Notes: generated by a model from the letters alone, not told the origin. A DNA stretch of 64,000 nt from Hypericum androsaemum (GCA_963995505.1 OZ023189.1:19734297-19798296); one strand, 5' to 3'. Positions 21,081-32,880 are shown, counted from the stretch's first letter. Numbers and translations are program-made.

Positions 21081-22542
21081 AGCTAGCTGCATAATATCTT
21101 GAATTAGCCTAGTGAGGGTCAGGTCAGAAGACCCTCCTTTCCCTGCAGCTTTTCTTGCCAAACCACCAAGCTCTTTGGCTCGTTCTCTCCTGGCTAGTCC
21201 TTCCTCCCCTCCGTCCATCAACGAGTCAATACCTTTCTTGACATCTTCTTTCCTTGTCAGAACTCCTATCTCCTTCTCTTCCCCGGCTATGAAAGGACGT
21301 TACACCCCGACACTGACACCACTTTTCAGCACTTGCACCACAAGCTTCTCATTGCAGAACTGGTCCGCGAAGAGGGGCCAAGTCAGCAATGGCACCCCTG
21401 CGGTGATCCCTTCCAGGGTCGAGTTCCAGCCACAATGTGTAATAAACCCCCCAACGGCAGGGTGTGAAAGTATTAGCACTTGTGGTGCCCATCCGCGAAT
21501 CACCAGGCCTCTTCCTTTTACCCTTTCCTCGAATCCGCTTTTGGCAATCCACTCGTCGACTTGTTTCAGGCTGTCATTTCCCCTCAGGGCCCAAATGAAC
21601 GACCTCTCTGACGCTTCCAACGCGAGGCCGAGCTCCATCAGCTGCTCCGGTATCAGATTACACAACGAACCAAGGCATGTGTATACCACACTTGCAGCCT
21701 CCTGACAGTCCAGCCACTTCATGAGGTCATCCGTAGAGGCCTTGTTACCTCTCTCCGCCTTGTCCAAGTTGTTATCATTGCATAGCGAAACAGGGCATAT
21801 ACACCAGACCTTCCCACCTCCCCTGGCCTTCTTATACGCTTCCACAAACGTTGGCTCCAGCTCCTGAAAGCTATTGATAACTACGCCATAGGAAGCTAAA
21901 TCAGCCTGGATCATCTTGCCAACTAACTCCCAGCGTCGCTTTTCCTCTCGTCTTATGGGGAATTGTTCCTTAGTAAACTCCATCGTGTCTGGCAAGCCTG
22001 GAAGGACAAAGTACTGCCTCTCCGGAATGGCCTCCAAAAGTTCTCAGTTGATATGGAAGCATCGATCGCAGAGGAGCGAGAAGGTGCAGAACCCGTGGAA
22101 GGTGATCCTGGGGACATTGAACTTGTTTGCGATGTTCAACGTGTACGGGAAGGCACATGTCCGAGATTATGCAGCTTGGTGTTGGGGAGAGCCGCTCCCT
22201 GAAGAGGACCTCCACCTCTGCTTCCAACATGTCGCAAGCCGCGAAGAAATTGTAAAATAGTTCTTTGAGGTTGGGGATCATGTCGTAATTCTCACATCCT
22301 TGTGGGAGGCCAGCTTCCACGGCTGGGAAGTAGAGCTCCACCACTCGGATATCGAGGCCGGAGTCTCTGGCTCGGGCCAGGGGCGACTCGAACCGGGCAG
22401 CATTCACAGGAGTGGTTACTAAGGTGACAATAGCCCCACGGCGAGCCAAGAGCTTGGCGACATCTACCATGGGGATCATGTGCCCCTGTGCCATGAAGGG
22501 GAAGAGGACAAAGTGGGGCTTGCTTTGTGACAGAGAACCCAT
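21078..22542 (-). pseudogene. UGT73C-like glycosyltransferase pseudogene
   Basis: Paralogue of the intact gene at 3,529-5,046. The start [20 protein letters not shown] keeps the catalytic-His motif. A one-base insertion near 22,153 in the SDMCLP(YT) segment shifts the frame. A TGA at ~22,050 interrupts FHIN*ELLEA. A TAA near 21,304, just after the segment SGVSVGV, cuts off the last 75 codons, which otherwise remain readable to a TAG at 21,078. The PSPG box is intact in sequence (WAPQVLILSHPAVGG ... HCGWNSTLEG ... WPLFADQ, ~21,357-21,490). Three disabling changes but good preservation suggest fairly recent loss. A TATA box remains upstream. Confidence 0.92.
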
Positions 22543-22643
22543 TTTTGAAATCCTTTGGTTGGTATTGGATTTTTTTTTGGGTGGAATTGTATTGGATATT
22601 GAAGCTGTGTTTGTTGTTGCGTGTCAAGATTGTTGCGTTTTGA

Positions 22644-22652
22644 TTTTATATA
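22644..22652 (-). promoter_or_regulatory. TATA box upstream of the UGT pseudogene
   Basis: TATATAAAA on the minus strand about 100 bp above the old ATG. The promoter core may still be present although the reading frame is dead. Confidence 0.45.
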
Positions 22653-22689
22653 GGAGTGACAGAAATTACGTTTCCATATAGAGTATGTC

Positions 22690-23083
22690 ACTAGCAAGGT
22701 TTCATATATACTATTACCAAAATAAACATTTCCATTTATAATAAAACTTTCCGAAAAAAGAAACCTTTCCATATATACAAGCCACTGCTGTAGACATTAA
22801 TTCTCCAATCACAAATATATAAGGATTTGGATTGAGGGGGGACTACATAAAAATCATTCTCATAGTATGGACTAAATATGGACCTTTAGATTTGATCAAA
22901 TTCTTTTTTTACAGATTTGATGGTCAGAATCTGTTGAGGGTATTTTCGAGTTTTTATCCAAACATACTCATTAGGGTTCCACCTTTTTTCTATATAATAT
23001 AATCCCACTCCCCCAGACGATATTAAATTATAATCAAGATATTGATCGATGCAACCGCCGTCGGGGACCATGACTATTGATCG
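22690..23083. other. Intergenic, nothing recognised
   Basis: AT-rich sequence. A short direct repeat GATCGATGCAACCG(C/T)CG occurs at 23,043 and 23,079, at the start of the kinase fragment. Confidence 0.4.
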
Positions 23084-23562
23084 ATGCAACCGTCGATGCC
23101 GCACTGTGACCCGACCCTCGCCGTCCCGCTGCCTCTCCCACCTCCGGCTTCGACTTCTTCTCCAGCTTCTCCTTTGTCCACCTCGCCGGCGGAGGGCCTC
23201 GCGTTCTCGGGCCTCGACCGGCTGAACCGGATCGAATCGGGGACCGGGGGTGACGGTGTACAAGGTCATCCACCGGCCGACGCGGCGGGCGTTCGCCTTG
23301 AAGGTGATCTACGGGAACCACGAGGAAGCTGTACGGAACCAGATCTGCTGCGAGATCGAGATCCTCCGCGACGTGAACCGCCCGAACGTGGTCCGGTGCG
23401 ACAACATGTACGACCACAACGGCGAGATCCAGGTCCTCCTGGAGTTCATGGACGGCGGCTCCCTCGAGGGGGCCCACATCGCGAGCGAGACGCGACTCGC
23501 TGACGTGGCGCGCCAGGTCCTCCACGGGATCGCGTACCTCCACCGCCGGAAGATCGTCCACC
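23084..23562 (+). pseudogene. Truncated MAPK kinase (MKK4/5-like) fragment
   Basis: N-terminal third of a group C MAP kinase kinase. Recognisable pieces are [26 protein letters not shown] (P-loop with RIGSG changed to RIESG), then after a one-base insertion near 23,249 [20 protein letters not shown] (ATP-binding Lys), [35 protein letters not shown] and [11 protein letters not shown]. The frame ends at HQY where the family continues HRDIKPSNLL, so the catalytic loop, DFG and activation loop are absent. GC-rich codon use contrasts with the AT-rich flanks. Group C MKK genes are usually intronless, so a plain genomic copy or retrocopy cannot be told apart. Confidence 0.88.
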
Positions 23563-23946
23563 AATATTAAAGTAGAATGATACCAATATCCTAGAACGAT
23601 GATACCAATATTCGAGAAGAATGAAACCAATACATTCAAATGGTATACATTTTCACTTATAATGGGATACCAATATTGGAGAAGATGAAAACCAATATCA
23701 CGGTGGAATGAAACCAATATCATAGAAGAATGAAACTAATATCCGAAAAGATGGAAACCAATATCATAGTAGAATGAAACCAATATCATAGTAGAATGAA
23801 ACCAATAACATAGAAGATGGAAACCAATATCATAGTAGAATGAAACCAATATCATAGTAGAATGAAACCAATAGCATAGAAGATGAAAACCAATAGCATA
23901 GAAGATGAAAACCAATATCCGAGAAAATGGAAACCAATATTCCCAT
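23560..23946 (+). repeat. 22-bp minisatellite
   Basis: About 17 copies of a 22-bp unit, consensus ACCAATATCATAGTAGAATGAA. One expanded, diverged unit lies near 23,626-23,668 and several units are identical (23,757-23,800; 23,823-23,866). It begins exactly at the kinase homology breakpoint and ends ~200 bp from the FMO gene's stop codon. Confidence 0.93.
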
Positions 23947-24149
23947 ACTTGTATTTCCATAATTTGTATTATTTTGCTGATATATTTTTTAATTATTTTA
24001 ATTATTGTATTTCCAATATTGCCCCTATCTCTTTCAGTGGGGATTATCTATGTCCTCACTGAATTTGAACCCAATATAGAAAGGGAGGTGACGTCAACCT
24101 TCTACAAGGCCATGATCTATTATTACAATATGGGCTCTGTTGAATGGGC

Positions 24150-26273
24150 TCACTTGGAAGAAACGTAGTCCTTTGGGCCATAGGGCTGAAATAACTCAGC
24201 CAAGAAGCCTTCCTTCCTGTAGGGGCTGCATCCCATGTCCCTGCACAACTGGTCGTTGTACCAAATGTGAAGGCCTCCAATGCATGACCTCCTGTAGTAC
24301 CTTCCACCGGACGATCGCTTCGTGGAGGCGTCCCATTCGGCCACCTCCTTCTCCATCTCCTTGATGCTCGGCAGCTTCATCTTCCCATCCAGCAGCTCCC
24401 CTACCCATCGGCACCTTATCTCCGACGTGTACAAGTTTGCCAGGCTCTCCGACAACCCGATCACTGCCAGGTGCGGCACCCGCGGATGGATGCATTCCCT
24501 GACCACAACAAACAACTACACTTGTCATCTTAATATATGCATCTTCTTTAACTATAACATTGCCGATGGATAGGATAGGATAGGATAGGAAGGAGGAGCT
24601 GCTGCTAACTAGCTAACCTGTAAAGTGGAGCAGCTGCATTGGGAGACCCAAGTATGGAATCCCGTAAGGTCGAGCCCTGAAACAGGTGTTGCATCTTGTT
24701 TTCTACTCTAAATCCAGTGGCCAGTATGACCACGTCAGTCTCCAGGGTCCCATTATCCTCCTGGCCGTCGACAACAATCCCGTCTTTGGAAAAGCTGAAG
24801 GAATTGGGAGCCTTCTTTAGTACTATGCTTCCCTCTTCGACCCTGTCATAGAACTTGTCGGGGACCGTGGATACGAGGCACGAGCTGAGCTCTTGAAGAA
24901 AGCTGTGCCTTGGCACCATCCCGAACTTGGCCAACCTTAGCTTGCTTTTTATGTGGCTCTCCACGAACTTGGAAGCAGCCCATCGCTGTCATATATAGTG
25001 TTCAAATGGTAGTATATATGTGTGTGTATATATACCAAGCAAGGGTCACAAGAATATACACATATATAGATAGCGTCTATAAAAAGGGAAAGAAGATAAA
25101 TTAGAGGAGGGAATGATTATAATTACAAGGGGTGCAAGGAGTGAGGCTACAAGGGAGAGGAGGAGGCCTTCACCGGGCTTGTGAACCATGAGCTCGGAGA
25201 AGCGGTTCAAGTAAACAAGTGCCAAAGGTATACCCCATGGGAGGTAGTCTGGGATGTTCCAGTGCTCTGTCCTGTACAATACTCTGCAGGGAGATTCCAC
25301 TCCTGCATTAGTTCACCATCATCATCATCATCATCTCCTTATCACCTCGACTTGACTACTAATTTAATTAGAACAGTATCAGAAGAAGATGGCTAATTAA
25401 TTACCATTGGCAGATGAGCACTCCAAGGCAATGTCCAATGCGGATTTCTGGAGTCCAACCACAGTGACTCGCTTCCCTTTGACAAAATCACGGGCTCTGT
25501 CTTTGTCCATGTTGGCATATTCCATGGAGTGTATCACCTCGCCACCGAACACTTCTGGGCCCTTCCCGGGGGGATATTCCGGTACGTTCGGGATGTCGCT
25601 GAACCGGCCTACGCACAGGATCACGAACTCAACTTCATGTACCTGATGATGGTCATTTTCAACCGTACCAATAAGATCAGGATACATAGTCACCACCTTT
25701 CCAGTGACCATGTCTATGAGGTGTGGTGTTAAAAGATTATGTCGATAATAAACAATATGAGCATCCAAACTAAGTAAGACTATGTATATACTATTTTATA
25801 TGGTTGATATAAATCTCAGGTACTACCTGGGTTGACAGGGTTTGAGTATTCTGTACATGAAGGTCCCATTTCCATGCAGGGGAAAAAGGGTCGCCAGTGC
25901 CACCCCAGAAGCTCCAGGCTTGCATCTCATCATCATGTGGCGGGCCGCGGAAGTTGATCCCAAGGACCTTGGTGTTGAGTTGGATGTGGTGGAGCAAGCC
26001 AAAGTGATTTGCATAAGAGTGGAGGTAGGCAAGCACCTGTTGCTGGTCGGGGAACATGTCGGTGACGGATTCCGGCCATGGGAAATCCGAGAACTGATAC
26101 AGGGTCTTGGGCGTTTGCAGCTTGGTTGTTTCCAACGTTTTGATCCAAACTCCTCCAATGCTGTCTTTGGCCTCAAACACAATGGGATTGAACCCTTTTG
26201 AGAGGGCGTACTTGCAAGCCAAAAGGCCACTGAAACCAACTCCAATAATAGCTATCCTTCTTCTCCTCTCCAT
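24150..26273 (-). CDS. FMO1: FMO1-like flavin-dependent monooxygenase, five exons, intact
   Basis: Exons by splice sites: 26,273-25,827; 25,642-25,405; 25,302-25,127; 24,985-24,618; 24,498-24,150. They sum to 1,578 bp (525 residues) with consistent phases and GT-AG introns. FAD-binding GxGxxG is at residues 11-16 (IIGVGFSG), the FMO signature FxGxxxHxxxY at ~181-191 ([11 protein letters not shown]), the NADPH-site VVGLQKSA at ~210, and LATGF in exon 4. The C-terminus ([19 protein letters not shown]) is typical of the FMO1 subgroup rather than YUCCA. Arabidopsis FMO1 N-hydroxylates pipecolic acid to make the systemic-immunity signal N-hydroxypipecolate; the same role here is inferred. Exon 2 was started at 25,642 because an upstream in-frame extension has no family match. 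Confidence 0.92.
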
Positions 26274-26414
26274 TGCTCTGCTCCTGTCCTGATGCAATGA
26301 ATATTGATTGCTGTGACAACTCTTACAAGCACATTGATTCACCCATCTACATAGATGGAAAAGTATGACCAAAGATGACTATGAGCACGATTGTACATCG
26401 CATTCCGTATCTTT

Positions 26415-26573
26415 TTGACGTTTAGATTTACTTTATAGAATAAGGTCACACGTCTTGTCATGAAGAATCAAGTAAGAAGATGATCACTCAACCCAAGTTA
26501 AATTACTTGATTGGCTTTTTGACTAGAGACCAATAAAATGCGTCTTTTCTGTTTCCTCATCAGCTCTTTGACT
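26415..26573 (+). promoter_or_regulatory. W-box and as-1-like motifs upstream of the FMO1-like gene
   Basis: TTGACG (26,415-26,420, containing the TGACG TGA-factor core) and TTGACT (26,519-26,524; 26,568-26,573, WRKY W-box type) lie 140-300 bp above the FMO ATG. These match inputs expected for an immunity gene, but such short motifs occur often by chance. Confidence 0.3.
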
Positions 26574-26599
26574 TCAATTTGCCACTTTTACTGCTGCTA

Positions 26600-27100
26600 T
26601 ACGCATATCGTTTTCCTTGTCTTTCCATGTCCTAATCTTTCTTGTTCAATAGCCAAAAGGGTCAATTTCGACATCTTAATGGACTAGCAACCATAAGGAA
26701 CCATTCGTTCTCTTCGTTCCTGCCAGTAACAAGCCAGGCCAAGCCACGTTGGGTATACTGTTTATTTACACTAGCAATTCAAACACGAACGTATTTACAT
26801 GTAATGTATTCCATTATTAGAAGAGGGGGGTAACTATCACCAACATATCCTTTCCAAAATTATGAAATTACTGAACAAGAAACGCCCTAGGTACTAGCTA
26901 GTACTGTCCCAAGTCAACAGCCTAACCAATCTATCAATAAGTGACGCCAGCCTCTAAATCACGGAGATATGTTTCACCCCTTGACTAAATTATACTGGTT
27001 GGTCATTAGAATTTTGTTGATGAGGTCGTCAAAATTGTGGCCAGAAGGATTTCTTTAACTGCATGCATCGGCACGGCTTTTGTCTTGGCTGGTAGTTTCT
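26600..27100. other. Intergenic between FMO1-like and DTX45-like genes
   Basis: No gene seen. The right edge is the 3' UTR side of the transporter gene. Confidence 0.45.
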
Positions 27101-27108
27101 CTCCCCGC

Positions 27109-30100
27109 TCAGGTGGCAACTGAAACAGAGAGTTAGCTAATAGTCATTCCCAAGTTCGACCAGACAGGAATCAGTGATCTTACTGTGTTGTGAACACGAT
27201 GCTAGTTTCATCTAGAATGACAGAAACCTCTGGATAGGTCTATATAAGAAACTAATGACTAGAAAATTCTCCTCTAAAATCAGAAGGGTTTGTCCAAATG
27301 ATAGGAGCAAGGAACACTGACAAACCTAAAGGAGCGCTCTGTAAATCTTTGTGCATGAACCACCAGGGCCCGGTCTTTGATAGCAACCTGGATTTGAAAT
27401 TACAAAAAAAAAAGACTTCAGCTTCTACAAAATTCATCAATTGGATACTTTTTGTCGAGTCCATGGAAAGGAATCGGTCAGTTTTACCTGAAGTATCCGG
27501 CTGCTGCGCGTAATCCCATGAAGAGAGCCAAACCTGACCATACTCCACGAAGGCCAAGAATAGTTGGGGCATAGAGCAAAAAAACTGAAGACAATGCTCC
27601 AACCAACATCTGCCATATCATGCATTATGTTTCATATTGACCCCAAATCTGGATATCGAACAGGAAAATAAGTCCAAAAAATACAATTGCTGATATGTTA
27701 CCATAGAGCAGGCAGCGTATGGGAAGTCAGAAACACCATAATGGAGGCCGTCAAATATAAAAGCCAGGGCGTTGATTGGTTGGCTGCCACTAACAAACTG
27801 AAAAAAATCAAAGAAAGAAAAACAGAGGTCTTCATCGCCTGACAGCACATAAATGATACAACCAGAAATTATCTTGAACCATATCAGCAACACCTACCAA
27901 TACACCAGTTCTGACAATGTTTAACACTTCACTATCATTTGTAAACAGAGTCGACATGGAACTGAAAGATAGACCCAAAATTGCAGCCAAAGAAACACCA
28001 GTGAGCACTCCAACCTGGATAAACACAAGCATGAAGGCAAACAGATGAATAAGAATCTCGCGACATGGAGAGCAGAGAGGCATGCTCGACAACACTTCTC
28101 ATAAGGGTTGAAGCATCTCAAATGAGGTAGATGTGTAAAGTAAACTCACCATTAATACGAAGTTTGTAACTTCTCTAACCTTCTTGTAGTCACCTTTTGA
28201 TATATAGCTTGCAATCATAGCCTGCAATATAATAATTTTGGTCCCAAACAGATCAAACAACCATTTACTGCTAAATGAAAAAAGAAAGATAAATGAAGAA
28301 ACCGCTAGTGTTGGATCCTCTTCTCCAAATTCAAGAGGAAGTGAGGAACACCAATATGGCTCAATTAAAAACATGAATCAGATGAACAGATGACCAACCT
28401 GACCAGAAGCAGCCAGTGCATCTGTAAGAAGAGATACAGCCAGCCAGACTTGCATGCATATCTGATGCGCCGCCATAGCAATGGGACCTTGGCGAGCTGC
28501 CATTGATGTCGCCAATGTCATTGTAGTCAACACAGCAAGAGTTCTTCCAATAAGAAAGCCACCTGCAAGATCTCAAAGTGTGTTCTACGATAAGGAGTGG
28601 CGTAAGGCACCTCAGGGCGAACCGACAGACATGCAACTGGAAAGATTAGGACATCATATGGCAGAGGACCACGATAAAAATGAAGTACGGTTAAAAGTCA
28701 AACTATTTCATCTGTTTCACTTAGATGGTGTAAGCAACTCACCAGATTTCATGTACACGCCAAACTGCAGCCCACCCATATTTGGCGGTAACAAAACAAC
28801 CCTCTTGTTTAGCTGCCAAAGCATTGCGAAAGTAACAAGGTACCTGAAAAAGGCAAAAGTCAAGCACTGGTTTAGACCTAGCTCATAAAAACTGGGGAGC
28901 TACCTGAAACCATTTTAGAGTGAGCATACTGAGACAGGACAGTAGAAATTGCGGCTCCAGTCACTCCCAACTTGCAGGAGTACATCAGCACAGGGAACAT
29001 AACAACTGCTGCTAGATTACCAAACCCTGCATATCAAAGGTCGGATTGAGTTATTTGAGACGGACACGGGCTCCATTCAACCAAATAAATTTTCAAACAA
29101 GAGAGTCACTCAGAGAGGTTCACACAACCAGATCCAAGATCATTGCATTAAACAAACTACAGGTAAAAGCACAGCAATAATCCTTGCTTTTAACTTTAAT
29201 ATGTTGTAGATTATTCCCCACAAGTCCAACATTCAATACTAAGGAGCTTGGACTACTATTCAATGCCGTAATCATTCTAGGTATAGTACTTGCTATTACT
29301 ATTGATGACAAGTTCAATTCAAAGAAACTACGCCATCCTCCTTGCCACGCACTGACAACAAGGACTCATGAAAATACATAGCATATTGATATTTCAAAAC
29401 GTAGAAAGAGCAGGAAAAATAATCAAGATCATTATGATTACCGTGACAAACCACTTGACTATTTTCTAATAAACTGATAAAATCGTAGCTTACCTAGACA
29501 AAACACAGGAGTTTTGGTATCCTTGAAGCCACGGAAAATGCCTTGAAGTGCCAAAGACAGTACAACAGCAGGAGCACCGAGAGATCTCAGCGAGAGAAAC
29601 TTTTGGGCTGGAATTCGCATTGGTGAACCCTGCTCAAGAAAGTTCATTGGTTAATTTTTCTCATATATGTATGAGATATTGCGGACGAGCTGCATGGGTC
29701 TGAACAGGATGATAGTGTGAATAAAGGCGCGGAGGAAGGGTAGAGTCTAAAAAATAAAGATGACAAAAAATTCGAGCCCATCAGATACTCACTGAATGTA
29801 TGCCCATCAGGTTAAGAAACAGCCCACTGCCAAAAAACAGAGCAAGGGCCTCAAAGATGCCAATCCCAGAGGCAAGCAATAAAGCTGTAGATACTGAAGA
29901 CAATTGCTTTCGTTCAGCCGTGCTATGAGTAGGTTTACCATTTCCGCCATCTTGGTTGCCCTCATCTGATAAGCAACAGTTCCACAAAAGCATAAATGTA
30001 ACATCCATCTGTCTCTCTTGGCATATCTACCAATAACCACCTCAGTACAGTAGGCAAAAAAAGAAAAAAGAAAAGGCAATCGACTTGCACGAACCTGAAG

Positions 30101-30938
30101 CAGACTCTTCTTCAGTTTCACTCTTGGAAATGTCTTCGGCAACGAAGGAAGTCGCGACACTAAGAAGTGGGATATTAAATAGCTTGGAGACCACGTTGAA
30201 GATGGTAATGGAGACCCCAGCTGAACCCAACTCAACGGGACCTAGTCTGCCAATATAGGCGGTCTCCATGAGCTGGGTAAGGGGGTCAATGGCCTGACCA
30301 GCAATGGCAGGCAATGAGAGCATCATAAGCTCGTGTCTCACATCCGCTTCCTCCACAGCAATTCCGGCATTCCTAACTCTGCACGCACGCGCGCGCGCCC
30401 ACACGCCAATGAGTGAGTTGGGACTCTCAAGCATCAAAGAATCGTTTCCGTATTTACAGGTGATGATCATATAAGAAGATGAAACGAAAAAAAAAAAAAA
30501 GGCATCATCATTCAGGAGAGGCGATCCTATCCTATCCTTCCTTACTACAACTTACTTGTGATGATGATCATCATCATCATCAGGATCAGGTCCTCCGATT
30601 TCGATTTCGGGGTTGTCTAATTGTTGTGCATCAGCATCCTCAACCTCTCCTCCTAGAGGCAGCCGCTCCCTGAGACCAAGAGGAGAAGAGGAGGAGTCCA
30701 CGACGCCATCGCGGGTGCAGGAAGAACGTGGGCCCCACCTCCAACTAAGGTGGGGGGGACGGGTCAGGTACAAGGAAGGGTTACCCAATGAGTAGTTGTT
30801 GGTGGTGGTGGCGGCGAGCCGGAAATGGGTGGGGTTATTATTATTATTATTGGGAGGAGGAGGAGGACGGTGGAGGAGGCTGCTTTGGCGCCAAAACGCC
30901 CGCATCTGACCAGCACCGCCGGTTGTTAAGATATCCAT
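27109..30938 (-). CDS. DTX45: Plastid MATE transporter, DETOXIFICATION 45-like, 12-13 exons
   Basis: Multidrug and toxic compound extrusion carrier, probably of the plastid envelope. Exons: 30,938-30,556; 30,378-30,095; 29,965-29,793; 29,629-29,494; 29,026-28,930; 28,843-28,743; 28,562-28,399; 28,221-28,150; 28,014-27,898; 27,797-27,702; 27,609-27,488; then 27,387 onward. Phases agree throughout. Exon 1 is a Ser/Asn/Pro-rich, transit-peptide-like leader ending in an Asp/His run. Family hallmarks: LMMLSLPAIAGQAIDPLTQL, METAYIGRLGPVELGSAGVS, ERKQLSSVSTALLLASGIGI, FRGFKDTKTPVF, MAAHQICMQVWLAVSLLTDA and FIFDGLHYGVSDFPYAACSM. The end is ambiguous: reading on to TAG 27,252 gives 626 residues, or splicing 27,326 to 27,119 gives 605 residues ending at TGA 27,109. 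The second has a strong branch point and acceptor (CTAAC...TTTCAG). Transported substrate unknown. Confidence 0.92.
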
Positions 30939-31502
30939 TGAATCGGAGGAGGAAATTCAACCGCCGGACGACGATGCTGCGTTAGGGTTTAACGGAGGGC
31001 AATCTGTTGCCGTTGGGGTTTTGTTTGTTATGAGAATCTTCTCTCCTCTTCTCCTCTCCTCTCTTTTGTTGTCGTCTCTCTCTTCTTGTTTCCACAATTT
31101 CGAATCTTAGATGGTTATAAAATTCGATCCTCCCACTTCATGCTTAAATACTACCGTATATGAGTTGGTCTTGAGAATAACAATTAACAATTACTTATTT
31201 TGATATTTGGGAGTGACGGTCAGAGTTTATCAAGTTGTATGCGTACCTAATAACATTTTTACTTACTTACTTCCGAGGAAGGTTAATCCATCCAAAAGCA
31301 AGTAATTAATAATTGATTACAGATTATCTCATTGATTTTAATTTAAAAATATTTGATTTTAATCGATGCATTTTACACTACACAGTATTTATGTGATTTT
31401 TTGGTACCACACTAATATACGTACTTTTTTCTTGACCCCCAATAGGATACAAATGACGGGCGTTAAATGGTAATATACAAAACTTCAGGCTCAGCCACTT
31501 GG
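30939..31502. other. DTX45-like promoter side, no gene
   Basis: Contains a pyrimidine-rich stretch (31,030-31,090, CTCTCCTCTT repeats), probably leader or core-promoter sequence of the transporter gene, then AT-rich sequence. Confidence 0.5.
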
Positions 31503-32255
31503 GTCACGACGTGCTTTCTCAGAAGCCCACAACAGCGATGGCAGGCGCGATGGAAGGTGCAACACAAGGGAATGTGCCTTGCAACCTTTCATAGGCGCGA
31601 TGCTAAGGCAAGAAGCACGAGATGTGCGAAGTGAAGAAAGCGGAGAGCAACACAACTCTTGGAGTTGCAACAGAATGCGAGGCAGCGTACGAGCATTGTG
31701 AGGGAGTCCGCCAGGAGTTGCGAGCCAGCCCGTAACTGACTACGAGCCAGCAAGCAATGGGTCAACAAAAGGTACGAGGGATCAAGAGACGCGAAGGGCT
31801 ACACACTAGCAGCACGCACAAGTGAAGAGACATGAACGCAAGCCAGCCCACAAAGCAGTTGCAAGGCAACCTGCAAAGGGACACGAAGGATTTAATAGGG
31901 CTACAAGGGGCCACGAAATGTACATCAAGGCAGGCCATTTCAGCCAATAGCAAGGCATGCAAGTGCCCATTCAGATTAGGCAAAGTTAGTGGCCTTTCGG
32001 CCAAGAGTTGTAAATGTTTAGGAGTTGTCCATATTGTGTATAAATACGGTTAGCCCCCATTTGTTTTAGTTGTGTATCAATAAAAAAGGCTTACTTCTTG
32101 TGCCAAGTTCGTGCTCAAGAGTGGGTGAGCGTGAGTGAATTTCTAAGATCCGGTGCTTTACTTATTCCGCGAGAGAGTGTCATTAGAGAAGTAGGCTCGA
32201 GATTTTTGTCCAAGTGCCAGCACGCTTAAGCGAGGTCCAAAGTTTGGGTGTGACA
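31503..32255 (+). mobile_element. Probable solo LTR (753 bp)
   Basis: Flanked by perfect CTTGG repeats (31,498-31,502; 32,256-32,260). The ends are inverted (GTCAC...GTGACA), as for an LTR that lost its first T. Inside, TATAAATA (32,039-32,046) is followed by AATAAA (32,079-32,084), the promoter and poly(A) pair expected of an LTR. No coding frame. The direct repeat actually extends to 10 bp (CACTTGGGTC), so a 9-10-bp duplication from another transposon class remains possible. Confidence 0.6.
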
Positions 32256-32263
32256 CTTGGGTC

Positions 32264-32880
32264 CTCATAGTTGGTTTAATTGAACCACACGGTATTGCAT
32301 CACATCGTATCACAACTAAGGTGTTCAAACCCAACCCATCTAAGAATTTAATTGGATTCAAATTCGTCAAAAAATTGATTTAGATTTGAACCGACTCAAA
32401 TGAATTTCAACTCGAATTTAATTTTGTCTTTGCTCGAATCGAATCTAAACCCATATATCAATACATCCACTTTTATATTGCACATATACTTCACATTTAT
32501 TTTTGTGTTCATTGTTATATTTTTTACGGGTTCATTGTTATATTCAATCAATCCATTTTAGCCATGAATTTGAAGGATCGATTCAAATATGTGCTAATTG
32601 ACTGTGCCATAAATTAAAAAGATTCAAGTATGTAAGCAAAATCTTCAATTTTACTCAATACTGAGTTTGAACATGCCCTTATAGCTATAGCCTTTCTCGA
32701 CCAAACATCTCATTTTTCAAATGATCTCTCTCAAATACAACTTTCAACCTCGTATTGCTTAGGTACAAGAAATACATTCACAAGAGTCATGACCTTTCTA
32801 GAAGTAAATGAAAAAATCAATAGCATCTTTACCAAAAATTTTGGTAGTATTGCTATTTTTCATTAGCACTTGTTGGTATT
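32264..32880. other. Intergenic, nothing recognised
   Basis: AT-rich; includes simple-sequence-like stretches built on TTCAAAT/GAATT. No gene seen. Confidence 0.4.

Noticed and set aside
23250..23570. Functional short protein kinase
   Set aside because: No catalytic loop, DFG or activation segment, a frameshift in the P-loop, and termination at a minisatellite.
25643..25769. Upstream extension of FMO exon 2 (acceptor at 25,770)
   Set aside because: That acceptor gives the wrong phase after exon 1, and the extra residues have no counterpart in the FMO1 family. The acceptor at 25,643-25,644 joins in phase and matches the family.
28905..28929. Longer DTX45 exon 5 ending at GTTTCAG|GTAGC
   Set aside because: It would put exon 6 in the wrong frame. 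The donor CA|GTATGC at 28,929 restores the family sequence STVLSQYLVTF.
31762..32053. Small open frames of 70-80 codons within the probable solo LTR
   Set aside because: They lie inside a non-coding LTR with its own promoter and poly(A) signals, and show no domain.
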